DNA of 19,066 nucleotides, from NCBI GenBank assembly GCA_015657535.1, contig JADHZB010001540.1, positions 122,034-141,099 of the forward strand, read 5' to 3'. The position numbers and the translations under genes were made by a program. This document shows positions 11,347 to 19,066 of the stretch, in pieces. The stretch's first letter is position 1, and each line of letters starts with the position of its first letter. The notes beneath the pieces are model-generated. The model was not told the DNA's origin and did no database searches. It saw only the letters and a list, made by a program, of their open reading frames with translations. The DNA is from Nephromyces sp. MM_2019 (Eukaryota; Apicomplexa; Aconoidasida; Nephromycida).

Positions 11347-13911
11347 TCACAACAGAGGAGAAAACAGGCGTTGAATCTCCTTGTCAAACAACTCGCAGCG
11401 GATGGGCATATCCAACTCATAAAAGGGATTCTTCAAGACATAATCCGTATACATCTCGTAAACCTTATATAGGTACGTATCAAGGCCTTTAAATGAAGGC
11501 TCAGCTGTTATGAAGAACTTAAGGCCTGGAAAAAAGGGGAAGAAAAAAATGCACACACAAGAAGAACCACATATACAACACACAAAGCATTTTTTGAAAC
11601 TGCCAAGAGATATACACGCATAAGAACTTCAAATATCTCAGCAGAATCTCAGAAGACGAGCACTTCACCTACTAACACAGATTCGCATATCATATAGAAG
11701 AAAAACAAGCTGAATAAACCTCCAAAGTAAGTAACAAACAGGACCCTACAGTTTGTAAGTTCTCTGGACATCAAGAAATAAAAGCATAAAAGCACAATAA
11801 TCATCAAATCTCTAAAAAGGCTAAACCCACGCATGAAAAACTCGAACAACTAGCGAGCAGAAGAGGAAGAAAAGCATCCAAATCATTAACTAGAAGACGT
11901 AGAAGAAGAAGAAGACGTAGAAGAAGAAGTAGAAGAAGTAGAAGAAGAAAAAGAAGAAGCAAAAGTAGAAAAAGAAGAAGTAGCTATAGCTAGAATTAGA
12001 AGTAGCTGCAAGCCTACTAAATAGATCTATAGCACACCTGTGACCACACCTACATAGAGAAATCAGCACACATACACATACACACATCAACACATAAACA
12101 CCTAAAAAACCCCCTCAAGCCCTCTAAAAAATAGATAACCTGTTAGCGATTGAAAGCATACAAGCTGGAAGTTATCACTCTCAATGAAGTTGATACCTTT
12201 CGCCACAAGAAAAGATAATTGAGATTCTTCAGGTTGATAGTATGGACAAAGCTTTTCTGCTACAGTACTTAGGCCGTGAAAGGTGGAAGCCAAGCGAATC
12301 TCATCGTTTGCAGAAAGCTGAACTTCCGATGAAAAGTTCTGGAAGAAAGCATTCATTTTGAAAACATGTATTTATGTGTATATACACTAGTTACAACTGA
12401 GAGAAGTGAAAATCTGAAGGTAATTATGAAAAAGCGAAGAAGACTGAAATAGTGGGATGCACACACACACATTGTGAGGCAGAGGGAGAGGAAGTCAGAT
12501 TCAGACTCACACAGACGGAGAGTAACACACAAACTGAAACAAACACATACAGACGGGTACAGACCCATAGACACACACAAACATACACAGGCACACATAC
12601 GCACACATACACACAATATGACGCTGAATACCAGGATTTTCAACGGATTCAAGGATTATACCGAGAATTGTAAACAGCAAAACTATGCGAAAGCCGCCAA
12701 CATTTCACACACCTTTCAGCTACATCAAAAAGGCAAAGCAGACCTAGATTTGCCTTAAATAAGAATGATAGCATGAAAAAACCTTACAAGCTTCGTCTTC
12801 ACACGCAACGTTAAGATTCAGCATTTTTTAGTATACAAAGACAGAATATTTATGGTATAGTTAAGGACCTGAGGCTGTGCTTGAGTGTATGGGATGAAGC
12901 AATCTACAGCACACAATCCCCTCCCCGCATTACTTCCATTTTATAAAGCAGTAAAATCCTCTCCCCCCACCCCTCCCCACATCACTTCCACCTTTCATTA
13001 CCCTTCCAGCCCCAATATTCCGCAGATATTCTACATTTCTACTGGCTCATAAATCACAAGTTTACACCAAACATATTCAAAACACAACATAGCATACTTT
13101 CCTACAGAATCCAGAATTTCCGATAATTCTCCACACAGATGTATACATATCAACTTCCTTTTAAACTCATACCAAAAAATGAGATTATAATACAATCCTA
13201 TAAATCTAGTGCTACACACATAACAGAAATATATTCTTACTATTCTTCATCTTCATCATCTTCTTCATCTTCCTCTTCTTCATCTTTCTCCTTTTTTTCA
13301 AAGCAATGAATGCTTAGAACGCAGCAAAACTGATGCACATAAGCTAACAAGAGAAAAAAGATGAAAAAAAACAACAAACTCACTTTTTTCATCATTTGGT
13401 TTACTTTAACGCAAAAAAAAATCACACACTGAACAAAATGAAAAAGCAGCGAGTTTGTCAAGCCTCTTGCAAAGAAGAAAAACCCAAAATTTTAAGCGCA
13501 GACACAAAAGGTGAATTTTGTAAGTGTGTGCAGAGATACACGCTTTTATTCATCATTTTATGCAGACTCTTTCCCAAGAAGAGGGAAAATAGTAGATGAG
13601 GGGGGAACGGTAGTGGGTTCTTTTGGTTGGGACTAAAGAAAAAAACTCTTCATAAAATGATACTTTTATCCAACACACACAAAAATTCCATACAACGCAC
13701 ACAAGCTTCATTACTAAGCCCCACAATCACTGTATAACAAATCCACTATACCACACACATTGGTCTCTACACCTTCGATTTTTCTTCTTCATTAAAAAGC
13801 CAAAATCCACCAAAAAAACGCAGAATTTTCCAAACTTTTTCGCTACTTTAATAGCCTCACCCTGTTGTAGACTAAAGTACCGTGCTTGTTGTTGATAAAC
13901 AGCGAATACAT
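11347..13911 (-). CDS. TRAPPC4: TRAPP complex subunit 4 (Trs23/TRAPPC4), three exons, 142 aa
   Basis: A longin-fold core subunit of the TRAPP vesicle-tethering complex, which acts as GEF for Ypt1/Rab1 at the ER-Golgi interface. Exons on the minus strand: 13911-13861, 12338-12140, 11525-11347. Exon 1 encodes residues 1-17 ([17 protein letters not shown]), matching the family start xYSLYxxNKxGGLIY. Exon 2 encodes residues 18-83 with [15 protein letters not shown] and [11 protein letters not shown]. Exon 3 holds LKFFITAEP and the hallmark [17 protein letters not shown] near the C-terminus. Junctions are AGG|gtgagg ... cttccag|AAC (phase 0) and ACAG|gttatc ... ttttccag|GC (phase 1, restoring Gly84). 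The total is 429 nt including the stop. It lacks the PDZ-like insert of animal and yeast Trs23 and so resembles the short plant-type form of similar length. A small extra segment near residues 46-57 separates the helix from the [11 protein letters not shown] strand. The identification is firm. Confidence 0.93.
11526..12139 (-). other. TRAPPC4 intron 2 (614 bp)
   Basis: The donor is gttatc and the acceptor is ttttttccag; both are fixed by the conserved LTG-LKFF junction. It contains the GAA/GTA triplet tract at 11893-11985 and a CA-rich run at 12066-12100. Confidence 0.85.
11893..11985 (+). repeat. Purine triplet tract (GAA/GTA/GAC)n in TRAPPC4 intron 2
   Basis: About 30 consecutive triplets of GAA with GTA, GAC and AAA variants on the plus strand. 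In the TRAPPC4 transcript sense this is a pyrimidine tract. On the plus strand it reads as an open acidic frame of about 45 codons without ATG, directly preceded by a stop. It is best explained as an intronic triplet repeat, not a gene. Confidence 0.7.
12339..13860 (-). other. TRAPPC4 intron 1 (1522 bp)
   Basis: The donor AGG|gtgagg and acceptor ctttcttccag|AAC are fixed by the TRAPPC4 reading frame. Contents: a CA-rich block at 12461-12620, C-rich runs at 12915-12990, and a CTT/CAT tract at 13234-13300 that reads as an acidic tail on the minus strand. Several protein-like short frames on both strands have no homology support. Confidence 0.85.
12461..12620. repeat. Degenerate CA/ACAG repeat block
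   Basis: Runs of ACACAC alternate with CAGAC, CATAC and GACGG variants over about 160 bp. It is a decayed CA microsatellite within TRAPPC4 intron 1. Confidence 0.7.
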
Positions 13912-14923
13912 CTTCTACTCGCTGCAGAACAAAGTATCAAATCCCAAAAAATGCGCGCTCCTGCAAATAAAATAGAATTTTTTTTTGCAGGAAATTCAAT
14001 ATATCCCTTTTTTTCGCCAAACAGACGCACACACACAACGTATACAGACCGTGCAGACACAGATAGCATATGACAGACAAACACACACACAGACAGCATA
14101 CACAAATATGCACATAGCAGATACGCATACACACATATAAACAACACACACCAACCAATAGACGTCAACCCACATACACACAAGGAACCTCTCTGCAAAG
14201 AGTACTTGATGATACCACAACAATTTTTAGCAATTTTCACCAAAAAAACAAAATTTTTAGCATCATTTGCAAAATGAAAAAAACTTTATAATTTTCAATA
14301 GAAAAAACGTGAAGTTGAAAAAAAGGAAAAACTCGCATCAAATCCCTCTTCAAGAAGAGAATAAAAAAGTCAAAAACCTGAAATTCCAAACAATCTCAAA
14401 CACACGCTCAAAGAGCGGAATGTGCATATGAAAAAGCGGTAAAAAGAGTAGCAAAACAATCAATGTTTCATACCTTTAACAAGTAGAAACAGGAAAAAGG
14501 GCACATTTGTCGAAAAAAACTTCAAATAGCAGGAAGAAGAAGATGAGCATACAAAAAAACCCACAAAGTCACCGAAAAGAGCGTATCTTCCTCGGAGAAG
14601 TTAGCGGATTGTTGAATCAGCTGTATGGGGGGGGTTTTATATAATTTTGTGCACCCCAGAACGGGCGGGAGGCCGAAAGATGCAGTAATCACACACGTGG
14701 TGGGTTTACATACGCACGCGCACACACAGCACACACAGCATGTACACACGCAGCACACACAGGTGAAGACGAGAGGGAGATGTGATATTTGACACCCGCT
14801 GCGGTTGTAATTTGATTCTACTATCTGCTTTGCCGGGTAGACCTGATTCAGGAGGTGGGTGTGTGTAGGGGAGTTTGGCGGAGACAGAGATGCAACCAGA
14901 GAGAGATGTGGATAAACCTAAGC
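13912..14923. other. TRAPPC4 upstream region
   Basis: About 1 kb between the TRAPPC4 start and the plus-strand cysteine-rich ORF. It holds CA-rich blocks at 14028-14110 and 14695-14762, an A-rich middle part, and a run of eight G at 14627-14634. A minus-strand exon-like segment near 14560-14619 has an acceptor-like tatacag and a gtgact donor, and reads IQQSANFSEEDTLFS. It has no partner exon that I can identify. No gene is supported. Confidence 0.4.
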
Positions 14924-15013
14924 ATGTCTGAGGATCAAAACCGGAAAAGGTGCGAAAACTTGAAATGTCAAGCTGCTGTTTTTGATGTACCCGAGTGGTG
15001 CGTGTGCGGATAG
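14924..15013 (+). CDS. Small cysteine-rich ORF, possibly a first exon (29 codons)
   Basis: An ATG ORF of 29 residues ending in TAG, with four cysteines arranged as CENLKC then WCVCG (C-x4-C ... C-x-C-G), reminiscent of a small zinc-binding knuckle. In-frame donor-like sites occur at GAT|gtaccc and TGC|gtgtgc. About 190 bp downstream is a very good acceptor (a CTAAC branch-like element, a pyrimidine run and ctgcag at 15191-15196), so this could be exon 1 of a plus-strand gene. No partner exon could be confirmed and I know no matching family. Residue content and the cysteine pattern are the only support. Confidence 0.25.
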   Translation: MSEDQNRKRCENLKCQAAVFDVPEWCVCG

Positions 15014-15524
15014 TGTGGAATTTTGAGTGTCCTGCACAGGCTATGACCTAGAAACAGTGGAATTCCCGCCCACCATTCCCTCTACAAACAACCAAATCCC
15101 CACCCCCTTTTAATTGCTATTCAAAGCCCATAGGTACCTCTCTTTTGAGAAAAATATCAGCTTGTCACTCGTTCTAACCCTCAATTTTCTGCAGATAGCA
15201 CTCTCCTATCAGCATTTTACGCTGGAAAGTTCAGAATTTCACTGTTTCTAACATTTTACAAGCAAAAAGGGGAAAATATCCTCAAAATACCACCGAAAGC
15301 TCACTTAATTGAGCTAAAACTTAAGGATTTGATTGGTTTTCTGCATCTAGAAACACATTCTCTCTTATTTCATAAATTATTGGGATTTTCGGCTTGATAA
15401 TAGCAAAAAAGAAAAGCCAGAGTCTTTGAAAAGCTTTGATTGTCAGCGATTTTACTCAGTAGCATCGTTTTGAATAGGAAAAATTCCCTAGTTTTGCATA
15501 GCCAAGCGCTGGGATGATAAGCTT

Positions 15525-15580
15525 TTTCTTCTTTGAGATTTCTAGAGATAAACTTCTTCTTTGAGATTTCTAGAGATAAA
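15525..15580. repeat. 28-bp tandem duplication
   Basis: Two adjacent copies of a 28-bp unit containing CTTTGAGATTTCTAGAGATA, at 15525-15552 and 15553-15580, differ at one base. The near identity suggests a recent slippage or duplication event. Confidence 0.9.
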
Positions 15581-15867
15581 TGTCATTTTCTAGGTGCTTG
15601 TTGGAGTAAAATATTTTGTAATTTCATTAATATTTGAAAGTGTGTGTTTATGATGCTGAATCATGGAAATATAGAGATGTAGATGTCTGTAGAAAGATTT
15701 GTGTGTTAATTGAAAAAAAACCTACATACACATGTAGATGCGAATGCAGTAAGGGGAAGTTTAGGTATACACATTTAAGCATTAGCATTTAGAGGGAGTG
15801 TTTTTGATAGATATATAGAGCGAGGGAAAGAGAGGGAGAAGGAGGGGGAGAGGTAGAGGAAGAGAGA

Positions 15868-16115
15868 CAACACACACTAGTGAACACACACGCATTTGTC
15901 AAGAGACAATTAGGCACACACGCACGCACTTGTGAAGACACACACATTTATAAAGATGCAATCAGACGCACAGATTGATCGACTGAGAGATAGACAGAGA
16001 CACGCATGCAAGCACTCATTTAGACATAAATTTACCCCAAAATTCACACACACACACACACATACTTGCAAACACCCCTTTAAACACACACATCCTCAGC
16101 ACACACACACACACA
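15868..16115. repeat. CA-rich microsatellite block
   Basis: Alternating CACACA runs (longest near 16044-16062 and 16099-16116) are interspersed with short unique pieces. On the plus strand the reading is THTHT-like low complexity and is not a gene. Confidence 0.8.
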
Positions 16116-16458
16116 CCTAGAAACGTGAAGGGTGACGATATCATTACCTTCTCCCCTTATTAGAGTATTGAGTGACGACCTGACGGGCTAGAGAGCTTCT
16201 ATGTGTGGCAGTAATGAAGCTTGCGGATATCTTTCAGATTTTATCTAGAATTTCGGTGAAACTAGAGAGAATTACAGGTTTATCTAAGCTAGTTTGAGTA
16301 ACAAACATACACACACACTATTGAGAGCATATATACGTATGCTTTAACTCATCAAAACAAGAGCTAAACACACACGCTAGTCACTGACGGTAGTTTGGAA
16401 CTATCGGGTAGCTTATTAAAGGTAACCAAGTGAGAAAAGCTAATAACCAAGTAGCAAA

Positions 16459-16634
16459 CCCTGTGTGTTCGAATCTAATCCCCTGTGTGTGAGAATCTAA
16501 TCCCCTGTGTGTGCGAATCTAATCCCCTGTGTGTGCGAATCTAATCCCCTGTGTGTGAGAATCTAATCCCCTGTGTGTGAGAATCTAATCCCCTGTGTGT
16601 GAGAATCTAATCCCCTGTGTGTGCGAATCTGATT
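16459..16634. repeat. 22-bp minisatellite, 8 head-to-tail copies
   Basis: The unit is CCCTGTGTGTGAGAATCTAA plus TC, repeated at 16459, 16481, 16503, 16525, 16547, 16569, 16591 and 16613 with no spacers. Copies differ almost only at the dinucleotide after the TG run (TC, GA, GC, GC, GA, GA, GA, GC in order); the last copy ends GATT. The high identity points to recent expansion. It is not CRISPR-like, as there are no spacers. Confidence 0.97.
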
Positions 16635-16793
16635 GAAGCAGCCTTTCCCCCCCTCACTAAAACTTCCCCTATTATCAGCAAGCAGTTTGAAAACACACAC
16701 ATTCTGCAATGTTCCTCACTTCCTCCTCTTCATCTTCTCCATAAAATCTCCTCTTCTTCATCCTGTTTCACCTCCTGTTTCACTTTTTTTTTC

Positions 16794-17163
16794 TCAATTT
16801 TGTTGTAAGAACATCATCCTCTCTCTTAAAGTGAAGATATCATAAAATTGATAATACTGCTGACCTGGAAGTGGAAAAAAACATCCTTTTTCTTCAAAAA
16901 ACGGCATTTTTAATGAAATCCTTCTCTTCTAACGGTATTCTAAAAGCATCATTCAGGAAGTTGATTTTGCACACAATTTATTCACCTAAATCTCAGTGAA
17001 GTAGCTACTGTCTTTTGCTATATCGTCTGAACGAATGCCTTTAAAAATGCCGTCGTAAACTCATACACTTACCGCATTTTTTGAAGTTTTTTTGCACGTT
17101 TTCCCCCTCTTTTTCTGAGTGCCTTGGGTAAATTTCTCTTGTACGATGTGCTAGAGGATTCAT
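16794..17163 (-). CDS. Small two-exon protein candidate, 53 aa, unknown
   Basis: Exon 1 is 17163-17073: an ATG with A at -3, 30 codons, beginning MNPLAHRTREIYPRHSEKEG. It ends TGCG|gtaagt, a near-consensus donor. Exon 2 is 16864-16794, after a strong acceptor (ttttttccacttccag). The junction is phase 1 and restores glycine. Exon 2 adds 22 residues (including QQYYQFYDIFTLRERMMFLQ) and a TGA stop. The 208-bp intron has balanced composition. The product is highly charged, soluble and without a membrane segment, and could form a helix at about residues 15-30. I recognise no family. Support comes from two good splice sites, an agreeing phase and the position facing another first exon across 98 bp. 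Chance occurrence is not excluded, because similar frames exist elsewhere in the window. Confidence 0.4.
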
Positions 17164-17261
17164 AGTATGGGTATGGCCGTGAGCAAGGAGCTCACTTTTG
17201 AATGTGTGTGTGTGTACAGTGTTTGATGATTTGGGTTGTATTAGAGAAGATATTTGTGAAG
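17164..17261. promoter_or_regulatory. Putative bidirectional promoter with palindrome and TG run
   Basis: A 98-bp gap between two divergent candidate start codons. It contains the inverted repeat GTGAGC-aagga-GCTCAC at 17178-17194 and a TGTGTGTGTGTG run at 17202-17213. No TATA box was seen in either direction. It stands only if the flanking first exons are real. Confidence 0.3.
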
Positions 17262-18350
17262 ATGAAAGTGATGCGAATGGAAGACATCTGGGAGCATCTT
17301 GCAGTTAGGTGAAGAACCTTCGTTTGTAGATGGTAGGATGGTCGAGAAATGGCATGAAAATCCTGCAATCTTGTTGATTTTTATTTTTTTTTTATGTTTT
17401 TTTTTGCTTTCTTGTTCTTCATCTTCTGTTTCTTCTTCCAGTATAGACTCCTTGTTCTTAAGAATTCCCTCTCATTTTAATTTCGCGTTTTCTATTGTTT
17501 TGCTTGAAAAATCTAGCCCTCTGTTGCTCTATCTTCAGTTGTAAGAGTCCTGCGATTCTAGTGTGTATGTGAGATGAAATTATGAGTTTTTTGGGGGAGA
17601 AAGCAAAGTAGCAGCCAGCAAGAATAGTATAAGGAAGTAGATGATTCTTCCTCCTATTCAGAGAATGAAGAGGCATGCAGACAAACTTTAAATTTTTAAT
17701 CGAAAATTTTATGATCGCAGCGAATAATGTTTTATTCAAGATTTTAACGAAAACAGAGAAGCGGAGAGTAGCAAATATAGCGAGAAAGCTGCATATTTCA
17801 TGGGAAACTACCACACACACATACGCAAAGAGGGAGAGAGACATATTAGCAGGGATAGAAATCAACAGAGAGCATATAAGTTGAACAGCAGATATCAGCA
17901 CACACACACGCGACTTCTGCTCATCACCCATAAACTCTGCCTATATATCTTGAGAAATCTCACAAGGTACACACGCACAACTGATCAGGATTTATCGACT
18001 TAATGAAGTAAAATTCCCTGTTTTTCCTCTCTTTTCCTTCCACCCTCTTCATAGCCATTTTTTCAACCTTCCTCTGTGTGTGGAATGCCTACCTCCTGCA
18101 TCTTCCCTCCTCTATCTTCTCAATGCGAATTTTTCGCTGTTTGAAGAAGTAAGAATACCTCATTTTTCGCAGATGCTCTTCAAAAATCTCTATTTTTCTT
18201 ATCAAACTAACTTGAAGATGATGTTACATAATATTTTTCCTTTTGAATTTTCAGCTGATCGAACTTTCTGATGCGAAGACAGTAGTTTCTCTCGTTTCCA
18301 TTGAATGTTTCGCTAATTTATTCGATTTTCCCTTCATTTATGAGGATTAA
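17262..18350 (+). CDS. Small three-exon protein candidate (78 aa), unknown
   Basis: Exon 1 is 17262-17308 (MKVMRMEDIWEHLAV, ending AG|gtgaag, phase 2). Exon 2 is 18055-18148, after a long pyrimidine tract (18021-18054, cttcatag), and joins as AG|C = Ser. It ends GAAGAA|gtaaga, phase 0. Exon 3 is 18255-18350, after ccttttgaattttcag, reading LIELSDAKTVVSLVSIE and ending IYED then TAA. All phases agree. A variant would use a weak donor at 18307 (gtttcg) to reach 18365-18462, which reads FSRELEAYQKRGKLIDFNGK and ends at TAA. The hydrophobic exon 2 and amphipathic exon 3 match no family I know. The T-rich, pyrimidine-rich composition around it suits introns transcribed from the plus strand. Confidence is limited because it rests on splice signals alone. 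Confidence 0.35.
17309..18054 (+). other. Provisional intron of the plus-strand candidate gene
   Basis: 746 bp, T-rich near its start (17380-17460), with CA runs at 17811-17821 and 17897-17910. Overlapping frames on both strands (plus 17675-17884, minus 17458-17931) look open but are not backed by splice logic or homology. Confidence 0.3.
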
Positions 18351-18462
18351 ATACAGTTTTTTAGCTGAATTTGAATTTTCTCGGGAGCTGGAAGCATACC
18401 AGAAAAGAGGCAAGTTGATTGATTTTAATGGGAAGAAAAAGCATCATTTTTTAAATGTCTAA

Positions 18463-18973
18463 AACGATAAAGATTGCGAACTTTCCTTTGCTGAGAATAT
18501 TTTTTCGTGATTCTTGGTGTTTTGAGCTGCCAAAACGCTTAGTTTCTGTAGATTTAAAGCTTTTTTGGCATTGGTATGCATCTTTTCAGATTTGATGACG
18601 GATTTTAGCCCTTCATATTCTCTATTGAAAGGGGTTTAGAGCTCTTTTTTTGTGAGTGAGATAACTCGAAAAATGTGTGCTATCTATTTTTTGGATAAAT
18701 TTGGCTTATTTCAGTGTGTTAGTGTGTTTTTTATCTGTGTGTGTGGAGAGGGGCGTATGTATACTTCTTTTTGTGTGTGTGCTACTAGCGGTATATATAT
18801 GTACATCTTCCTCTCTGTTTCTTCTCTCGCTCTCGCACTCTCTCGCCCTACTATTTCCCGTGTGTGTATGATTCCGTCTTTTTATTTGAATACTCACCCT
18901 CTACTACCCATTTTCCCACTTTTTTTATACGTGTGTATTTATTCTATCCTCCCCTATCACTTCCCTCCTCTCG
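18463..18973. other. T-rich flank, no gene recognised
   Basis: The plus strand is T-rich, with a degenerate TG block at 18714-18882 and C/T-rich runs before the terminal CA tract. A good acceptor (gcatcttttcag at 18579-18590) is followed by a short open segment to a TAG at 18638. It could be a further exon of the plus-strand candidate but no phase-matched donor was found. Confidence 0.4.
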
Positions 18974-18986
18974 CACACACACACAC

Positions 18987-19066
<80 letters not shown>
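18974..19066. repeat. (CA)n microsatellite running to the window edge
   Basis: 93 bp of CA dinucleotides interrupted only by a G at 18991, and still running at the last base. Its real length is unknown and it may mark an assembly break. Confidence 0.98.

Larger units (their letters stand above)
15014..16458. other. Repeat-rich stretch without a supported gene
   Basis: 15014-15520 is T-richer on the plus strand and has a long frame without ATG (about 15146-15400). Next come a 28-bp tandem duplication, a purine-rich stretch at 15800-15870 and a CA block at 15868-16115. Small inverted repeats occur, such as CTACAT/ATGTAG near 15721-15736 and AGCATA/TATGCT near 16326-16343. No RNA gene or recognised protein was seen. 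Confidence 0.45.

Noticed and set aside
12474..12758. Plus-strand ORFs running out of the CA block
   Set aside because: Most of the frame is CA repeat translated as THTHT. The unique tail lies in TRAPPC4 intron 1 with no splice support.
13031..13461. Minus-strand ORFs in TRAPPC4 intron 1, one ending in an acidic run
   Set aside because: They lie between fixed TRAPPC4 exons. The acidic run comes from a CTT/CAT triplet tract, and there is no recognisable domain.
13438..13518. Plus-strand exon-like ORF ([17 protein letters not shown]) with a gtaagt donor inside TRAPPC4 intron 1
   Set aside because: No downstream partner exon; antisense to a confirmed intron; probably chance.
15146..15402. Open plus-strand frame of about 85 codons spanning a strong acceptor at 15196
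   Set aside because: It has no ATG and no phase-matched donor from the upstream cysteine-rich ORF. Open frames of this length are expected by chance in a window this size.
16459..16634. CRISPR array or tRNA T-arm (GTTCGAATC) reading of the 22-bp repeat
   Set aside because: The copies abut with no spacers, so it is not CRISPR. No acceptor stem, D arm or anticodon arm is present around the single GTTCGAATC.
17458..17931. 157-codon minus-strand frame, and the opposing plus-strand frame 17675-17884
   Set aside because: The two overlap in opposite directions and neither has a domain or fitting splice sites. AT-rich chance frames of this size are expected in 19 kb.
18974..19066. Telomere
   Set aside because: Pure CA is not a usual telomere unit and the same dinucleotide occurs throughout the window; a microsatellite at an assembly edge is simpler.

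Overview
The window is nuclear DNA of a eukaryote. It has low coding density, introns of about 0.1-2.1 kb, short exons, many CA/TG microsatellites and no bacterial operon features. Two genes were identified by rebuilding their exons: the TRAPP tethering subunit TRAPPC4 (Trs23) and the N-terminal part of a bacterial-type, hence probably organellar, seryl-tRNA synthetase. The species cannot be fixed from sequence alone. An AT-rich protist with an organelle that translates, for example an apicomplexan-like alveolate, would fit, but that is only a guess.

Layout, left to right. 1-1127: A-rich DNA without a recognisable gene; the rest of the SerRS gene should lie here or beyond the left edge. 1128-4849 (minus): SerRS exons for the leader, the coiled-coil arm and the linker, separated by introns of 0.4-1.5 kb. 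4950-8775 (minus): a three-exon gene for a 435-residue, single-pass, cysteine-rich membrane protein of unknown family. 9437-9991 (minus): an intact single-exon gene for a 184-residue, two-helix membrane protein, also unrecognised. 11347-13911 (minus): TRAPPC4 in three exons, 142 residues. 14924-15013 (plus): a small cysteine-rich ORF that may be a first exon. 15.5-16.6 kb: repeats, including a 28-bp tandem duplication, CA tracts and an 8-copy 22-bp minisatellite. 16794-17163 (minus) and 17262-18350 or 18462 (plus): two short spliced gene candidates that diverge from a 98-bp promoter-sized gap. The window ends in an unbroken CA microsatellite.

Four well or moderately supported genes (SerRS, the two membrane proteins and TRAPPC4) all lie on the minus strand. 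Three of them touch membrane traffic or could use it: TRAPPC4 tethers vesicles, and both membrane proteins carry a perfect acidic dileucine sorting motif in the predicted cytosolic tail. There is no evidence that they act together. The most unusual molecular feature is the 5' splice site: three of the four donors fixed by homology begin GTTA rather than GTAAG/GTGAG, and two provisional ones do too.

Protein-like short ORFs are common by chance in this sequence. Gene calls resting only on splice signals and residue composition are therefore given low confidence.
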